Assembly: GCF_963676685.1 (NCBI RefSeq)
Contig: NC_092350.1
Span: 4,453,486-4,517,485 of the forward strand
DNA: 64,000 nucleotides
Direction: 5' to 3'
Origin: Mytilus edulis
Lineage: Eukaryota; Mollusca; Bivalvia; Mytilida; Mytilidae
Shown: positions 1 through 12,552 of the stretch, one piece after another
How the letters are laid out: every line of letters begins with the position of its first letter
How positions within the stretch are numbered: the first letter of the stretch is position 1
Made by a program: the position numbers and the translations under genes
The notes under the pieces: model-generated
The model's input: only the letters and a program-made list of their open reading frames with translations
What the model was told of the DNA's origin: nothing
Database searches by the model: none

Positions 1-185
1 TCACCTAATCTGTCCCAGTCAATGGGATAATTTAGGTCGTCAATCAATGGCCAGGACCACACTGTTTTGAATAGTCTTCTATATTTATTGTATTTATATT
101 TCACTGATACAAAATATTGTAAAATTGTATATTCTATAAGCTGTATTGCTTCTGAATAAAGTATTATTATTATTATTATTATTAT
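1..185 (+). repeat. Possible 3' end of a LINE-like retroposon with an (ATT)n tail
   Basis: The first bases end in an AATAAA-like signal (GAATAAAG) followed directly by an (ATT)n run at about 162-184. This is the usual look of the 3' terminus of a CR1/Jockey-like retroposon or of a gene 3' UTR. The body lies outside the window, so no coding domain can be confirmed and the call is tentative. Confidence 0.3.
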
Positions 186-330
186 ACCGCATAGTCAACC
201 ACAAAAGGCCCCGAAATGACAAATGTAAAAAATACAAACGAGAAAACTAACGGCCTAATATATACATACAAAATAATGAACGAAAAACAAACATACATCA
301 CAGCAACAAACGACAACCACTGAATTCATG
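186..330 (+). repeat. Dispersed mussel repeat family A, fragment
   Basis: This segment has the core CGCATAGTCA..AAAGGCCCCGAAATGACAAA, then AACGAGAAAACTAACGGCC and ATGAACGAAAAACAAA. The same order of words recurs near 2650, 15980, 36725, 41100 (reverse strand) and 44790. Copies are diverged and differently truncated, as expected of an old SINE-like or MITE-like family. No coding potential. Confidence 0.6.
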
Positions 331-1385
331 CAGACTGCTGACTTCATGTTGCTTTCAGCGTGAATTGCAAATAATAGTATTTGAATCCTTATGATTTTGT
401 CAATTATAGCTGATTATAACAAATAAGCTGCCTGGGGACAAACAGTTAAACCAGGGAGACAAAAACACATGTTAGACCCTATTATCTTTATGTGCACAAA
501 AGTGCATATAATTTGGAACTTGTTAGATGTGTAAATATTAAAGTGCAGGATCATATCATTTATATGTGCATTTTTTTAGGCCAATCGTTTTTACACGCCA
601 ATCTAATTAGTTTTTGTCGCATCAGTCACTTATGACAAATACCATATGTCGGTATTATATTGTACAAATTTGAAAGACAATTTAATTTGTTTTCTTTCAA
701 ATATGACAATACATAATAATCTATGACTTATCAACTTTCCTGTTAGTTACTGAATTCATCCTTTAAATTCTTACGCAATTCAGATAACATTGTATGTTTT
801 ATCTTATACCCGATAAATTCGGTGATTTATAAGTTGGGACTTTAACAGCCCCACAAACTTTCATTGAAAAATTAAAAAAAAATATTCTGCATAAATCACA
901 AATGTCAACCCAGCGAATATTCATTCATACTCTGGATTTGTAATGTGAACTGTGTGATATTGACGTATACTCTTTACATCTACTTGTATACGTTAATGTA
1001 AGCACCAAAATATGAGTGCAGCCGTGAATGTTTGCACTACTTTTATGTGAGCTTTAAAAAACAAATATTTAAACTAACTTGATTATGTAGTCAATCTTTA
1101 AGCCCTATGATGCTTGAGTAAAAAAGTCTACACTTATATCGTTATAAAATTAATAGTTTACAGCAAATATCGCAATGCTGTAGCATTGAATATTTCCATA
1201 CGCTTGTGTCCTTGAATCTCATATATACCTCTTACTTTAAGCAGAGTTACTTGTCCTTGGCTCCTGTCTGCATGCAATACTTGCAGACCTGTCACATTTT
1301 AGAAATATGGTACAAATATACACATATGTGGTTTCGTGGGCAATTTTGAGGATCTGGATGGGGGTACAAACTATAAATTTCTGTA
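331..1385. other. Non-coding, nothing recognised
   Basis: AT-rich sequence with stops in all frames and no repeats, RNA genes or regulatory motifs that I can support. Confidence 0.5.
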
Positions 1386-1506
1386 TCTATTCTATTAAAC
1401 GAGAAGACCTCATTGTGTGTGTCGCTTCTCTTCCTTCCACAATAAATCTATACTATTAAACGAGAAGACCTCATTGTGTGTGTAGCTTCTATTCCTTCCA
1501 CAATAA
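1386..1506 (+). repeat. Two-copy direct repeat of about 61 bp
   Basis: Two adjacent copies carry ACTATTAAACGAGAAGACCT (first copy TTCTATTAAACGAGAAGACC), then CATTGTGTGTGT, CTTCT and CCTTCCACAATAAA. They differ by a few bases. Probably part of a dispersed element rather than a gene. Confidence 0.6.
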
Positions 1507-2640
1507 ATTAATCATCATGCCTCTGTGTTTAATAGGTACCATGCATAGCCGCATTTGTAATCTATTCTTATGCCTATTAAGTTTATGTTATTTTGGGAGA
1601 AAAACGAAAATAAAGGCGTCCGGATATTGTTTTCGTCATCAGACTAACTTTTAAGTCATACAAGACATCCGGTTTTAAAATTTCAAATACTTTTCATAAG
1701 AGTACTCTGGGACAGGACAGTACTTTTCGCGTTGATATAGACTCTATATAATACAGCAGTTATCGTAGTGGTGACGAAACATGAAATTGCCGATAGTTTA
1801 TGGCAAATACACTATATTTATAGTATACGTATGTTCACAGTATATAGAAACGCGAAAATAATAGAATTTATTAAACAGAAAACAAAATTTAAAAAACCGG
1901 ACATTGGAAAAAAGGGAGAGGGCTTTAAAAAATTAACCTGTCTCCAAGTACCTATGAATTTTGATACCTTTCTTAATATTCTCTAGACATAAAATCTTTT
2001 TCAAAATTCTTCCAAACACCAGTTTACATACTGTCAACTAAGCTCTAAATGACCGCGATTTCGCGGGTGTGTTCTAGTATCTTTTAATTGTACTTCCTTT
2101 ATTTTTTGTTCTGTAAACCCACTCCTAGATTAAATCCTTATTTAAGCATGCTCTTGGGTAAACCATTTTACTGATTTAGGAGAATGCATTAGGATTAACA
2201 TTGTTGACAAATATCACAGGTTGTTTAAAAGCTTATAAAATAAAGTTAATCTTTCAAGAAGGTGTGAAGTGTACGTCAATGCAATAGTCACCAAACAACA
2301 AACGCAAATGACAATAAGAGGTCAACACATGGTCTTCAACAATAGACAGGTTCCAATCACTAAACAGTCCGGAATCCTAGCTTTAGAGGAGTGTTTTTGT
2401 TCGTGGAAGTACGTTTATTAACTATTGCTAAGCAGACGTTGATTCGCACTTCTACACAATTATATATCATATTTTTTTACAACCAAATATTATGTGAGAA
2501 TTGAGAATACAGGATTACCCCATATCCTGCTTATTTGTAATTAAGATTTTTTTCTTCTTATTGTACTGACGTTTAATGTTGCGATATATATCCCGTGTGT
2601 GTGTTTTTTTTCACACTCAGATATAGCCTAAACAATGTGC
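1507..2640. other. Non-coding, nothing recognised
   Basis: AT-rich. A 72-codon open frame at 1768-1986 begins with GTG and has no flanking splice signals or family resemblance. No gene is called. Confidence 0.5.
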
Positions 2641-2790
2641 AAAGCCAAAACCGGATAGTCAGCTATAAAAGGTCCCGAAATGACAAATGTAAAACAATTC
2701 AAACAAGAAAACAAATATATAACACGGCAATAAACGAAAATCACCGATTTACAGGCTCCTGCTTTGGAACAGGCACATATATATATATAG
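2641..2790 (+). repeat. Dispersed repeat family A, fragment
   Basis: Contains CCGGATAGTCAGCTATAAAA, GGTCCCGAAATGACAAATG and, near its end, ACAGGCTCCTGCTTTGGAAC followed by AGGCAC. This is the same word order as the copies at 186-330 and 15985-16255. The end is marked by AGGCACATATATATATA. Confidence 0.6.
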
Positions 2791-3315
2791 AAAGAGACGG
2801 GGAAAAACTATAAAAATCAGTTGAAAAAGGCTTCACCCATTAAATGGATTCAAATAGAGAAGTTCCTCTAACAAAAAAACGCTGAGTGGGAGTGGCAGCT
2901 AACTTGTACATCCCAACAACAAAAATGGAGTCAGTTTTCTTCTTATGCTTTTACGAGAATTATACACGTCGTATTCAGAATCCATTCTTTATTGTCACGT
3001 GCTAGATAACTTATAAACAAGATAATGCAGTTCTTAAATTACAGGAAGTCTTTTTGTACTAAACAGTATTTTAAACCAAATGGAAATGATAAAGATATAT
3101 AGATTGAACATGTAGACTTTATCCCTGTTTAAACATTGTAGACCAATATGTTCCCACTCAAGAGATTTAAGTACTTTGTTTTTCATTTCAATTATCTACA
3201 CCCTACTTTATCTTTTGTCATTACGGAAATTTCCAAATTACAGTTTACTAGATTTTTTTATACGCAATTCGGAGTTAGTAAAAACGTGATCACAGTTAAC
3301 ATATCTAGACATTAT
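2791..3315. other. Non-coding, nothing recognised
   Basis: AT-rich unique sequence with no supported feature. Confidence 0.5.
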
Positions 3316-3480
3316 AAGAAGATGTAGTATGAGTGCAAATGAGTCAACTCTCTTTCCAAGTCACAATTTGTAAAAGAAAAGCCATCATAGGCAAGTACTG
3401 CCTTTGCACCGAACAGCAAGCTATGAAGAGCCTCAAAATCACTAGTGTAAAACCATTCAAACGGGAAAACAAACGGTTTT
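3316..3480 (+). repeat. Dispersed repeat family A, 5' part
   Basis: Begins AAGAAGATGTAGTATGAGTG and continues AATGAGTCAACTCTC, a diverged form of the family A head seen best at 15980 and 36725. It runs straight into the minisatellite that follows. Confidence 0.5.
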
Positions 3481-3487
3481 GTAACAC

Positions 3488-3758
3488 AGTCTGTTCGACA
3501 CCGTTCTATCCACAGTCTGTTCAACACTGTTCTATCCACAGTCTGCTCGACACGGTTCTATCCACAGTCTGTTCGACACAGTTCTTTCCAGTCTGTTCGA
3601 CACTGTTCTATCCACAGTCTGTTCGACACTGTTCTATCCACAGTCTGTTCGACACTGTTCTATCCTCAGTCTGTTCGACACTGTTCTATCCACAGTCTGT
3701 TCGACACTGTTCTATCCACAGTCTGTTCGACACTGTGCTATCCACAGTCTGTCCACTA
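3488..3758 (+). repeat. 26-bp minisatellite
   Basis: About ten tandem copies of a 26-bp unit built on CAGTCTGTTCGACACTGTTC plus TATCCA, with single-base variants and one shortened copy near 3585. It creates a repetitive 174-codon open frame (3333-3857), which I treat as an artefact of the repeat. Confidence 0.9.
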
Positions 3759-3761
3759 TTT

Positions 3762-4127
3762 GGATCTACACTTCTTGATTTGTTTACCTTGTTCGGTTCT
3801 AGTACTAGCTACATTTTCTGTATCGTATTGAATGTAAGGACATACTGTCGTCTATAGTGTCATACTATCCTATTGTACAGGATAAGGTCATGTGATACTT
3901 ACCCATATAGTACTCAGCGACTGATTGGCATAAGGTGATATGTAACAATTAGTATATAAAGCAGATTCGTAAAAAATAAATTAGAACTACATTTTTGCAC
4001 ATGTATTTGCATATAAATGCGTTTGTTGACACTTTTGTAGTTTGAATAAATAGAAGGCGTTGGTTGTTTCGTACTCAAATCATATCAAAGCCTTTCATCT
4101 TACTTCATGTTCTTGTTCTTTAATAGC
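3762..4127. other. Non-coding, nothing recognised
   Basis: AT-rich spacer between two minisatellites. Confidence 0.5.
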
Positions 4128-4730
4128 AGAAGAGATGAGAGGACACCCAGCTCTTCTGTTATTAGTCAGACGAGGTGAGAGGACACCCAGCTCTTCTGTT
4201 ATTAGTCAGAAGAGGTGAGAGGACACCCAGCTCTTCTGTTATTAGTCAGACGAGGTGAGAGGACACCCAGCTCTTCTGTTATTAGTCAGACGAGGTGAGA
4301 GGACACCCAGCTCTTCTGTTATTAGTCAGACGAGGTGAGAGGACACCCAGCTCTTCTGTTATTAGTCAGACGAGGTGAGAGGACACCCAGCTCTTCTGTT
4401 ATTAGTCAGACGAGGTGAGAGGACACCCAGCTCTTCTGTTATTAGTCAGACGAGGTGAGAGGACACCCAGCTCTTCTGTTATTAGTCAGACGAGGTGAGA
4501 GGACACCCAGCTCTTCTGTTATTAGTCAGACGAGGTGAGAGGACACCCAGCTCTTCTGTTATTAGTCAGACGAGGTGAGAGGACACCCAGCTCTTCTGTT
4601 ATTAGTCAGACGAGGTGAGAGGACACCCAGCTCTTCTGTTATTAGTCAGACGAGGTGAGAGGACACCCAGCTCTTCTGTTATTAGTCAGACGAGGTGAGA
4701 GGACACCCAGCTCTTCTGTTATTAGTCAGA
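4128..4730 (+). repeat. 40-bp minisatellite, about 15 nearly identical copies
   Basis: The unit begins GGACACCCAGCTCTTCTGTT and continues ATTAGTCAGACGAGGTGAGA. About 15 copies stand head to tail with exact 40-bp periodicity. Only the first two or three units carry substitutions (AGAGATGAG and AGAGGTGAG in place of CGAGGTGAG). Such homogeneity implies recent expansion or ongoing homogenisation. There are no unique spacers, so it is not a CRISPR-like array. Confidence 0.95.
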
Positions 4731-4935
4731 AAATATATGCTTAAAGATGCACTTATCTATACTTAAACATACAAATACATAGAATTAGATATACCAACAT
4801 GAAGATGTTTGACATGGATTCAGTGCTTGGGAATGGGTGTATCAACGAAGAGGACGAATTTGATTCCATTTCTGATGTCACGTTCACCTCCACCATCTTA
4901 TTGTGTTAAATCAATAAACATTTAAAATAACTGTT

Positions 4936-4995
4936 GTTTTTTCTATGGTCGGGTTGTTGTCTCTTTGACACATTCCCCATTTCCATTTTCAATTT
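4936..4995 (+). repeat. Dispersed repeat family B, 3' fragment
   Basis: Carries TATGGTCGGGTTGTTGTCTC, TTTGACACATTCCCCATTTC and a CATTTTCAATTTTA tail. The same words occur at 24165-24220 and, on the reverse strand, at 5220-5290. Confidence 0.6.
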
Positions 4996-5049
4996 TATTT
5001 ATTTATACTGATCATTGTTTGCGTAAATGGTATTGTAACACCCAAATAT

Positions 5050-5395
5050 TAACAAATAAGACGTGGAGCAAACGCCAACAAGAAAGCTAAAAACGCTTTA
5101 AAATATAAAACACTTTACTATGCAAATACTGTTTCTAAACATCAGTTTTCGAAAAAGAGCGGCTAATGCTGCTACAAGGCAGCACTCGCACCCGCAAAGT
5201 GAAAAGGGATTAAAACAAGTTGTAATAAAATTGAAAATGGAAATGGGGAATGGGGAATGTGTCAAAGAGACAACAACCCAATCATAGAGCAGACAACAAC
5301 TAAAGGCACCCAATGGGTCTTGACTGCAGCAATACTCCCGCACCCGGAGACATCATGCAGCTGTCCCCTAAACAAATAACTTGTGTCCCAACCAC
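5050..5395 (-). repeat. Dispersed repeat family B, reverse-strand copy
   Basis: On the - strand this reads through TGGGTTGTTGTCTCTTTGAC and ACATTCCCCATTTCC, the family B end, preceded by CAGTCAAGACCCATTGGGTG. A duplicated GGGGAAT lies inside it. The open frame on the - strand at 5098-5343 is a by-product. Confidence 0.55.
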
Positions 5396-5675
5396 TATAA
5401 ATAAATATGTTTAAACTAAACAATAAAATAGTTCTTAAGTAAAATCTTAAAGTCGATTCACACTAAATAGTAGAAACTAAATAAGCCAGCAAAAGGGAAA
5501 ATGGAAATCAAAATTCGTTTTACGCGTTATCACTAGAGTGTAATTGATCTTTTTTGTCAGCTCATCGTATACAATAGTATTATACAGCAACAGACCGAAT
5601 CTTAATGAAACAAAAAGAAAACAACAATTTATCAAACAAAAATAGAAATGTCGTTGTCAACACATGACTGTGTAA

Positions 5676-7031
5676 TACCGCAGTCCCACTAGGCCACGGT
5701 CGCACTACGATCTGTGAAAAAAATGAAAATTTTGACGATCGTAGTGCGATCGTGCATGCAGATCGCAGTAAGGTCGTAGTACGGTCGTGGTAAGGTCTTC
5801 GTGATCGTGAGAGCTTGGCCAACTTTGAACATGTTCAAAACAATTGTGGTGCGGTCGTGGAGAAATCCGGTCGTAGTAGAAGCGTAGTGAGAGCGCAGTA
5901 AGGTCGTGGTAAGATCGCAAAGGTCACTGTACCATCGTAGCGACAGCGTAGCAAAAGCGCGATTCTATTCGGGGAGACTGTGCTACGATCTCACAGCGAC
6001 TTTACTACGACCATCACGTTCTTACCGCGACACAAGCACGCTTCAACGATGACTATACCACGTTTATACCACGCTTATACCACGCTGTTCAAGACCATAG
6101 TACGATTTTAGTACGCCCATGCCGTCCTCATCACGCTGTTCTTACGATCATACTACGATCATCATGCTCATTGTCATTGTCATATAAAATTTATAAAAGC
6201 TCTCCAGGTTTTGTTTGTCTGTATGTTATTTGGACCTCTTGTCCTTTATCGCCAACGGCTCAATCATTCTTGACACATCTGTGTCACCCCTACTATCGTT
6301 CACTGAAGCATCGTCATTTGATCTTGATGGAACAGCAATAAGTTGTGATTCAGGTTGTATTGGTCGGTCCGACATATATCTTCTGGATCAAGATTCGTTA
6401 CTATCAGATCTCCCTCTGTCTCTACCTCTACCCTTACATTTACGTAGATTTTGGTAGCATGACTGGGTTGTTTTCGAGGAACTCTACGTATCAATGAGAA
6501 ATAGAAGGAATGATACAGTATTTATATATATGGAACACGATATTGACGTTTTTACTGGGAGCGAAGTAATATCGCGGTATGAACGTGTTATGCTCGTAGT
6601 ATGATCGTGGTAAGCGCGTGCTATAATCGCAGTAGAAGCGTGGTAAGATCGTGTTGCAATCGGATGAATCGTGGTATGGTCGTAGTGAGGACGTGATGAG
6701 CGTAGAAAGATCGTGATAATCGTAGTGAGGTCGCAGAATAAGCGTAGTGAGAACGTGGTATAATCGTAGCTAGTCTGTTTCCCGGCCGTTATTGAAATTC
6801 TTGACAATACTTAATATTTGTATATTCCGAAGGCATACTGAATGTTTTACGGAGGGGACCAACCTAAATCGTAGCGGGATCGTTGTAGAATCGTAACGAG
6901 GACGTAGAAACAACGTGATTGAAACGAAAATTTACATTTTCATGCCGCTCATACTGCGACCTCACCACGATCTGAATTTATTTTAGATCGCGGTGAGCGT
7001 GGTGCGATCGTGGTCTAGTGGGACTGGGGCT
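5676..7031. mobile_element. 1.36-kb TIR element full of GATCGTGGTA-type repeats
   Basis: The left end (about 5680) carries CAGTCCCACTAGGCCACGGT followed by CGCACTACGATC. The right end read in reverse carries CAGTCCCACTAGACCACGAT followed by CGCACCACG, so the ends are inverted repeats. A TAA trinucleotide flanks both sides (5673-5675 and 7032-7034) and could be the target-site duplication. The body has many degenerate 9-11 bp units of the form GATCGTGGTA or GGTCGTAGTA, in one orientation at 5690-5960, the opposite at 5985-6170, and the first again at 6555-6775. A non-repeat core at about 6175-6500 has a decayed reading frame on the - strand. No transposase is present, so this is non-autonomous. 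Confidence 0.75.
6210..6445 (-). pseudogene. Decayed coding-like core of the TIR element
   Basis: On the - strand about 75 codons read as charged, protein-like sequence with an RGRDRGRSDS stretch, interrupted by an internal TGA. It ends in KDKRSK and a stop just before the repeat arm. It may be a remnant of an element-encoded protein. The family is not recognised and the evidence is weak. Confidence 0.2.
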
Positions 7032-7034
7032 TAA

Positions 7035-7897
7035 CAGACTTTAAACAATTCGAGACTACACAAATGCAGAATAAAACGCAATGCTGTCCTGAGAAATTTC
7101 GCCAATTCGATTTGTTAACAAAATGGCTTATTCTTATACTCAGTGTGCACTTGGATTAATTTTTACAACGTAAAACATTTTTATATATAATTTTCCTGGG
7201 ATGTGTAGGTAATCTACCTTCAAAATAAAATGTGGTTTAGAATTGTCCATAAAAGGCTGATAACACTATATACTTTTATCTTAGTACCCTTGATAAAACT
7301 AATGATTTATATGTTGAAAAGTCTTCGTAAGCTTGTAAATCCCACTGTAATAAACTGTATACAAACCGTACTTCATTCATAAAATCTATGTAAAATACAT
7401 TCATAGAAAAAAATATCGGTCATGTTTTAAATAAGATTGTGTTTGATCGTTTAAGTAAATATTAAGTTTCTCAATGTTACGGGATATTTACTCGTTCATT
7501 GTCGACCACTAATTTCAATAAGGACACTTATATCTCGACCTATTTGATAAAAAAAATATTTAAAATCTGTCGTGTTTTTAAAACTATACAGGTAAAAACA
7601 TTGCAGATATATTTCTTTAAATCTATGAATGAACTATACGAAGAGTGGTTGTCGCCTACGTTAGGTAAAATATATATACTGGACTCGATCAAGCGTGCGC
7701 TTGATAGTATGATTGACATTCGGAACAAGGTTCGCTTCCGATATATATGAGAGGGTCTAACTAGACAGAAATTAATGTTGTATCAGCCTTCTCAGTGTCG
7801 ATATGGGAAGATGTGTATACTTTATTGATAACATATAAATTATTTGCATATTAACTGGGAATTAAATTAGATGTAATTAATATAGTCTGAATTTTTC
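7035..7897 (+). other. 5' flank of the LRR gene, no clear promoter element
   Basis: Non-coding and AT-rich. I see no convincing TATA box in front of the first coding exon. The 83-codon frame at 7499-7750 has no start context, splice sites or family match. Confidence 0.4.
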
Positions 7898-7927
7898 ATG
7901 GACATAAATTTAAACTGTATATTTAAA

Positions 7928-8222
7928 ATGGAATTACAACGTTGCATTTTAGCGCTTATCATACCTATTGTCTTCGGATACAGTACCTACCCTAGACGTT
8001 ATACCCGGGATAGCGACTGGGGGGATTGTCCATCACAGTGTCAGTGTGTAACATTAAATTCTAGAGGCCCAAGGGATTTGTTTTCAGACTGGGCAAGTGA
8101 TGAACCCTGGTATACCAAGACGTCTTTAGATATAAATTATCAGCAGGATTCTGGCTCAGAGACCACAGGACGTAGTATGATCTGTCAGGGTCTACGCCAG
8201 CTTCCAACACCACTTCCAAAAG
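7928..8222 (+). CDS. LRR/pseudoprotease gene, exon 1 (signal peptide and LRR N-cap)
   Basis: First coding exon of a four-exon gene for a predicted 989-residue secreted protein. I start at the ATG of MELQRCILALIIPIVFGYS because this gives a standard signal peptide; an upstream in-frame ATG at 7898 would add ten residues. After the signal peptide comes a cysteine-rich LRR N-terminal cap: DCPSQCQCV, then MICQGLRQLP. The exon ends in phase 1 at a strong donor (AAAAG|GTAAGA). The next exon, more than 20 kb away, completes the cap in frame, joining LPTPLPK to DVTKMVIYGD. The N-cap layout (CPxxCxC ... CxxxxLxxLPxxLPxDVTxM) is typical of extracellular LRR proteins. Confidence 0.88.
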
Positions 8223-10239
8223 GTAAGAAAAAACAGAAATTTCATTTTAATATGTATTCTTGTCTTTTATTTAATTGAACTGCTTTTTCTTTAGTAAACA
8301 CTGCCATGCAAGTATTTGATTCATATATAGTTGCCATTCCTATAGCTGCCATTGATAAAAATAAGCCTGTTTGATTACTGTTTCTATACGCATTTTACCA
8401 CATTTTGGGCTTTTTATGTCCTCATTGAAGGTAAATCTGTGGGAAACGTTGTTAACAGAACTGAAATCGTCTGTAGTCACATTTTTCACAAAGACAACTT
8501 AAATGTAGTTATTGAGTTTATAAGTAACCCATAATAATTATATTCCTATTAGGATAATTGTTTTTCTTTTTTGTTTTATTCAACAACTAATAACTGCCAC
8601 ATAAATGCTTTGAATCATTTTAATAAACAATCATTTATGATAACCGCTGAGATCGTTTCTTTTTTTTTTTCTCTCTTTGTTTTCTATTCTAATATACGTT
8701 CATACGTACAACATTTAAAAAAAAAAACAGAAAAAAAAGCCCATTACATTAAAGGATAACGTTGTTTGTGTCGTGTCTTAGAAGTATATATATAAACTCT
8801 TTTCATTTCGAATTTCCTTAATCAAGTATCAGTGGGCTATATATTAAGCCTTATTACGTTCGTTTAGGAGAACTAAAGAAAAACCAAAAATGTGAATTAG
8901 CAAGCTACTGATGAAAACAAAAGTGTAGATTTGTTACATAGAGTATGCAGTTATATTATACAGTTTTGTCACTTATAATTACTACATGATTATATAACAT
9001 ACCTACAACATTTCATCATTTATAATACTAACAATGCCAGTCATTCTTGTTGTCCTATACAGAAGAAATTCCCTTCAACGTTTTACATTCTTATACATGA
9101 TCGCTAAATACACCTTCCGAGGGGAGGGGGATTTTATCAAAAAAATTAGAACGCAATAATAAAATAACGAAATAAATGCAAATTCTTGCGTTGTAAATGT
9201 TTTCATATCCCCCTGGTATAAAATGACTTCTTTATTCGCAACTGCCATATCGTTACAAAGTATCTGCGATTCTAAAGAGTTACGTTCAGTCAGATAACTT
9301 GTTTGTAATATTCAAAGTAATGAAATGATTCAACTTGATTGAACGACATGTAGCTAGCAACTAATCGAATCTGTGAAATGACAATTAAACAAAGTGAAAC
9401 TGTTAACGTACAGTAAATCAAAGTCTCAACACTGCCAAAAACCTACATTCTTCAACAGCTATCTTGTAGCCCCGCAGTGTTCATTGGCAAATGGTGTTCG
9501 TGTACAAATCTTTTGTAACATTTCGTAATTGGTTGTCATTTTCATTGCATAAACAACATCATTTATTAGATCAAACAGTTAGGTCATGACCTTTATATGT
9601 TTATAACCATTTATTGCAATTAAATTCATTCTAAATTACAGTATAATGTGCGCTGCCAATATATTCCATTGATCATTATTGTGTTTGACTGGTCCAGCCA
9701 TTTCCGCCAATTAACTTGTTAAAATAAACTTTACTTTTGGGAAAAAATATGTATAAAGTGTGTCAATATTAAAATTTTCCTATAAATCTATGCTAATTTT
9801 CGAAAATATATTAGAAAGTTCAAACACCGGCAATCTGAACGTATGTCTCTTTTATATATTTGATATAATAGTAATGTAAGACACATGCTGTGTTAGGCTC
9901 TGATCCTGTGCATAACGTTATAGTATGGTATTAGCCAATCATATTGTTGTAAAATGATGCCCTTTATGGGTTCTTGATTAGATTATTGTAAAACACTATT
10001 TTGTGAACGCGCATGAACAAATCATTTTGTCCTTCAATTGTGAAACAAAATCAGCCATGAGACATGCTTATATAGGATGTTATAGGGTTAAACGTGTATT
10101 GAGGCTGAATCCTCATCATGAGACAGTGATATAACAACACAGCATAACAAAAAAAAAGTAAAAATAGTTCCAAATGGCTTTCACTCATCATCGACATGAA
10201 GCTAAAAAAACAACGAACAAAAAGACAATAGACACAACG

Positions 10240-10362
10240 AAAGGTTCGATGACAGAGTACTTTCGGTATCGAAAAGCAAGTAAAAAACTGTGCCATTTGG
10301 TCTCTTGTGGAGAATTGTCTCATTGGCAGTCATACCACATCTTCTTTTTATATATACAAGCA
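10240..10362 (-). repeat. Dispersed repeat family A, reverse fragment
   Basis: Ends ATTGTCTCATTGGCAGTCAT followed by ACCACATCTTC, the reverse complement of the family A head GAAGATGTGGTATGATTGCC. Only the head region is present. Confidence 0.6.
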
Positions 10363-12552
10363 CACAAACAAAAGCAAGACTTATTATTCTAAGGGCAATA
10401 TACTTAACTTCTTCAAGGGAGGTAAATTGTACTTGGAGATGAGGAAGTGCATCATTATTGATGATTTGTGGTATTTTTATTAGATGGTATCAGGTTGTAT
10501 GTCAAGGCTAAGGAACGGTGCAGGTTCTCGGCAATCAGTAACTGTATCTTACAAATTATTCCTCATCAATTATTGCAGAATAAATTGGTCTGAATCAATT
10601 ATTGCAGACTAAATTTTATAAAATTTACCATTCGAAAACACTTAATAAATTATTATAATAAACATCGACTTCAAAAAAAAAAGAGTGTTCATATAATAAC
10701 TGGTGTAAAGTGGTTTTTAACATGAAACTGACATGATTATAAACAGGATAAAGTATTAGCATTTACAGTTTTAAAAAAAATAGTGTCAACCGAACGTTAG
10801 AAAAAACCTACAACATTATGCATGAATCATTCTTTTTTTATGACAATTTAATTCAAACTTCAATTATTGTACAAACATTTTATTGCATAATCGCATTGTA
10901 AATTGAACAACGGAGAGTAAAGTGTGATACATTTATCAGATAATCAGTGAGAAAACGTATCTAAATATGGCCCCCTGCTATGGCTGTAAGCATAGACCTG
11001 CATGACAAATTAACATTGACATCTAGTTTGTTTTCGTTTGTAAAATATAGGCTTCCGCTATGTAAATAATAATTTGTGATTTTTTAGTGTGCATGGGGTC
11101 CGACATTTGGAAAGCTTCTTTCTTTTTAAATTGATATACACCATCGAATTAGGAAAACTTGGTGTAAATATAGTCAATTAAAGGGTCAGATTTATTGTAT
11201 AAAGGTTATCAACGGGGATTATCTAAAACTTAGGAAAGTTCACACGATATAAATTAGTCTGAAATAGCAAGTTACTGCTTATAAGGAAGTTACTAAACAA
11301 ATTTTACTATAATGGCGAAGGTTCGTCGTGTGTATAAAAGTTAAGGCACTGCCTATGATATGGCGTGACCGTAAATGATTATATTTTTTCACGAATGAGG
11401 AAGATTTCCCTCTTAACATTTGTTGGGGCATACAATAGAGAGAGAAAAGTGCCTCCATACGCTCGTTGCTATTTTACTATCTTGCAAAAATACGACCGTT
11501 CTTTTTTCGAATCTTTCATCCGCCACTCATGTATTCTCTTTTTAATAATAAAAAAAACAACAACAACACCACATGACTTCACCTCCTCAGACCTCATATT
11601 GAGGCAACATGTTGTAAACACATATAGTGGCTACATGTTGTAAAATACTAATAATCATTTGTGTAATCATTGCGGTAATTTGTAAGATCTATGACATTAA
11701 TTTTGTCAATTTAAGTGAATATAAAGCACCGCACTCTATGTGAGGCATAGTCATCGATCATCCTAACTATAGTGTTGATTTTATAAACTAATCGTACTTA
11801 AAACCACAAATTTATGTTAACCGCAGCGCACAACCGTGACAATTTCATTCTGGATTGATGTATTGTTTAGGGTATAAAGTTATGGATAAAACTCAAACAG
11901 AAAGCAGGGGGTTTCAATAGTTCAACGGGTAAACTGATATATACAAAGAACTTAATTCTTTTACATAAAAGTGTCATATATTTGGTATAAAATTACATTT
12001 CATTGGTCTCCTAAGGTCTACACGTAGATTTGATGGGTCAGTTCTTTGTTTTATATTAACTGACAGAATCCGTTTCAAACAATAAGCATGTCGTTAATTT
12101 GCACCTGTACAGGTAAGACACAATTAATCCCTGTCTACAGGTGAGAGAACTAAATCCATGTCTAAGTCCTATGTTTGACGAATGTTTCCTTTCTATATAA
12201 CCGAGACCTCTTGAAAGTGTAAATATCCTGTTGTTACTACTTATACCAAGATCTTTTTAACCTATAATTATAATGTATTAAGGAGATATATAGGAGCGTA
12301 GGCGTAGGTGTAATTATAATAATTCACCAATCCTGATACATGTATGTAATGAAATGTTTTAGACAAAAATAAACAAAAATCAGACATCTTACATGTATTG
12401 GTATGCAAAGCAAGGTACATGTAGCATATCAATTTTAAAATGCTTCATATTAACTTATTTTGTTGTAATGAATAACATATTAATTATACATTGTAAGGTT
12501 CAGATTGAAATAAGGTACTTTATTTACTTTTTTACATGTCTACAGAAACATT

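Noticed and set aside
3333-3857. 174-codon open frame
   Set aside because: It is mostly the translation of the 26-bp minisatellite fused to a dispersed repeat.
4128-4730. CRISPR-like array
   Set aside because: Units are directly adjacent with no unique spacers, and the DNA is animal; it is a minisatellite.
5580-6807. Several - strand frames rich in Arg, His, Tyr and Asp
   Set aside because: They translate the GATCGTGGTA-type repeats of the TIR element; no conserved domain.
7499-7750. 83-codon frame upstream of LRR exon 1
   Set aside because: AT-rich chance frame, not in phase with the LRR gene and without a donor site.
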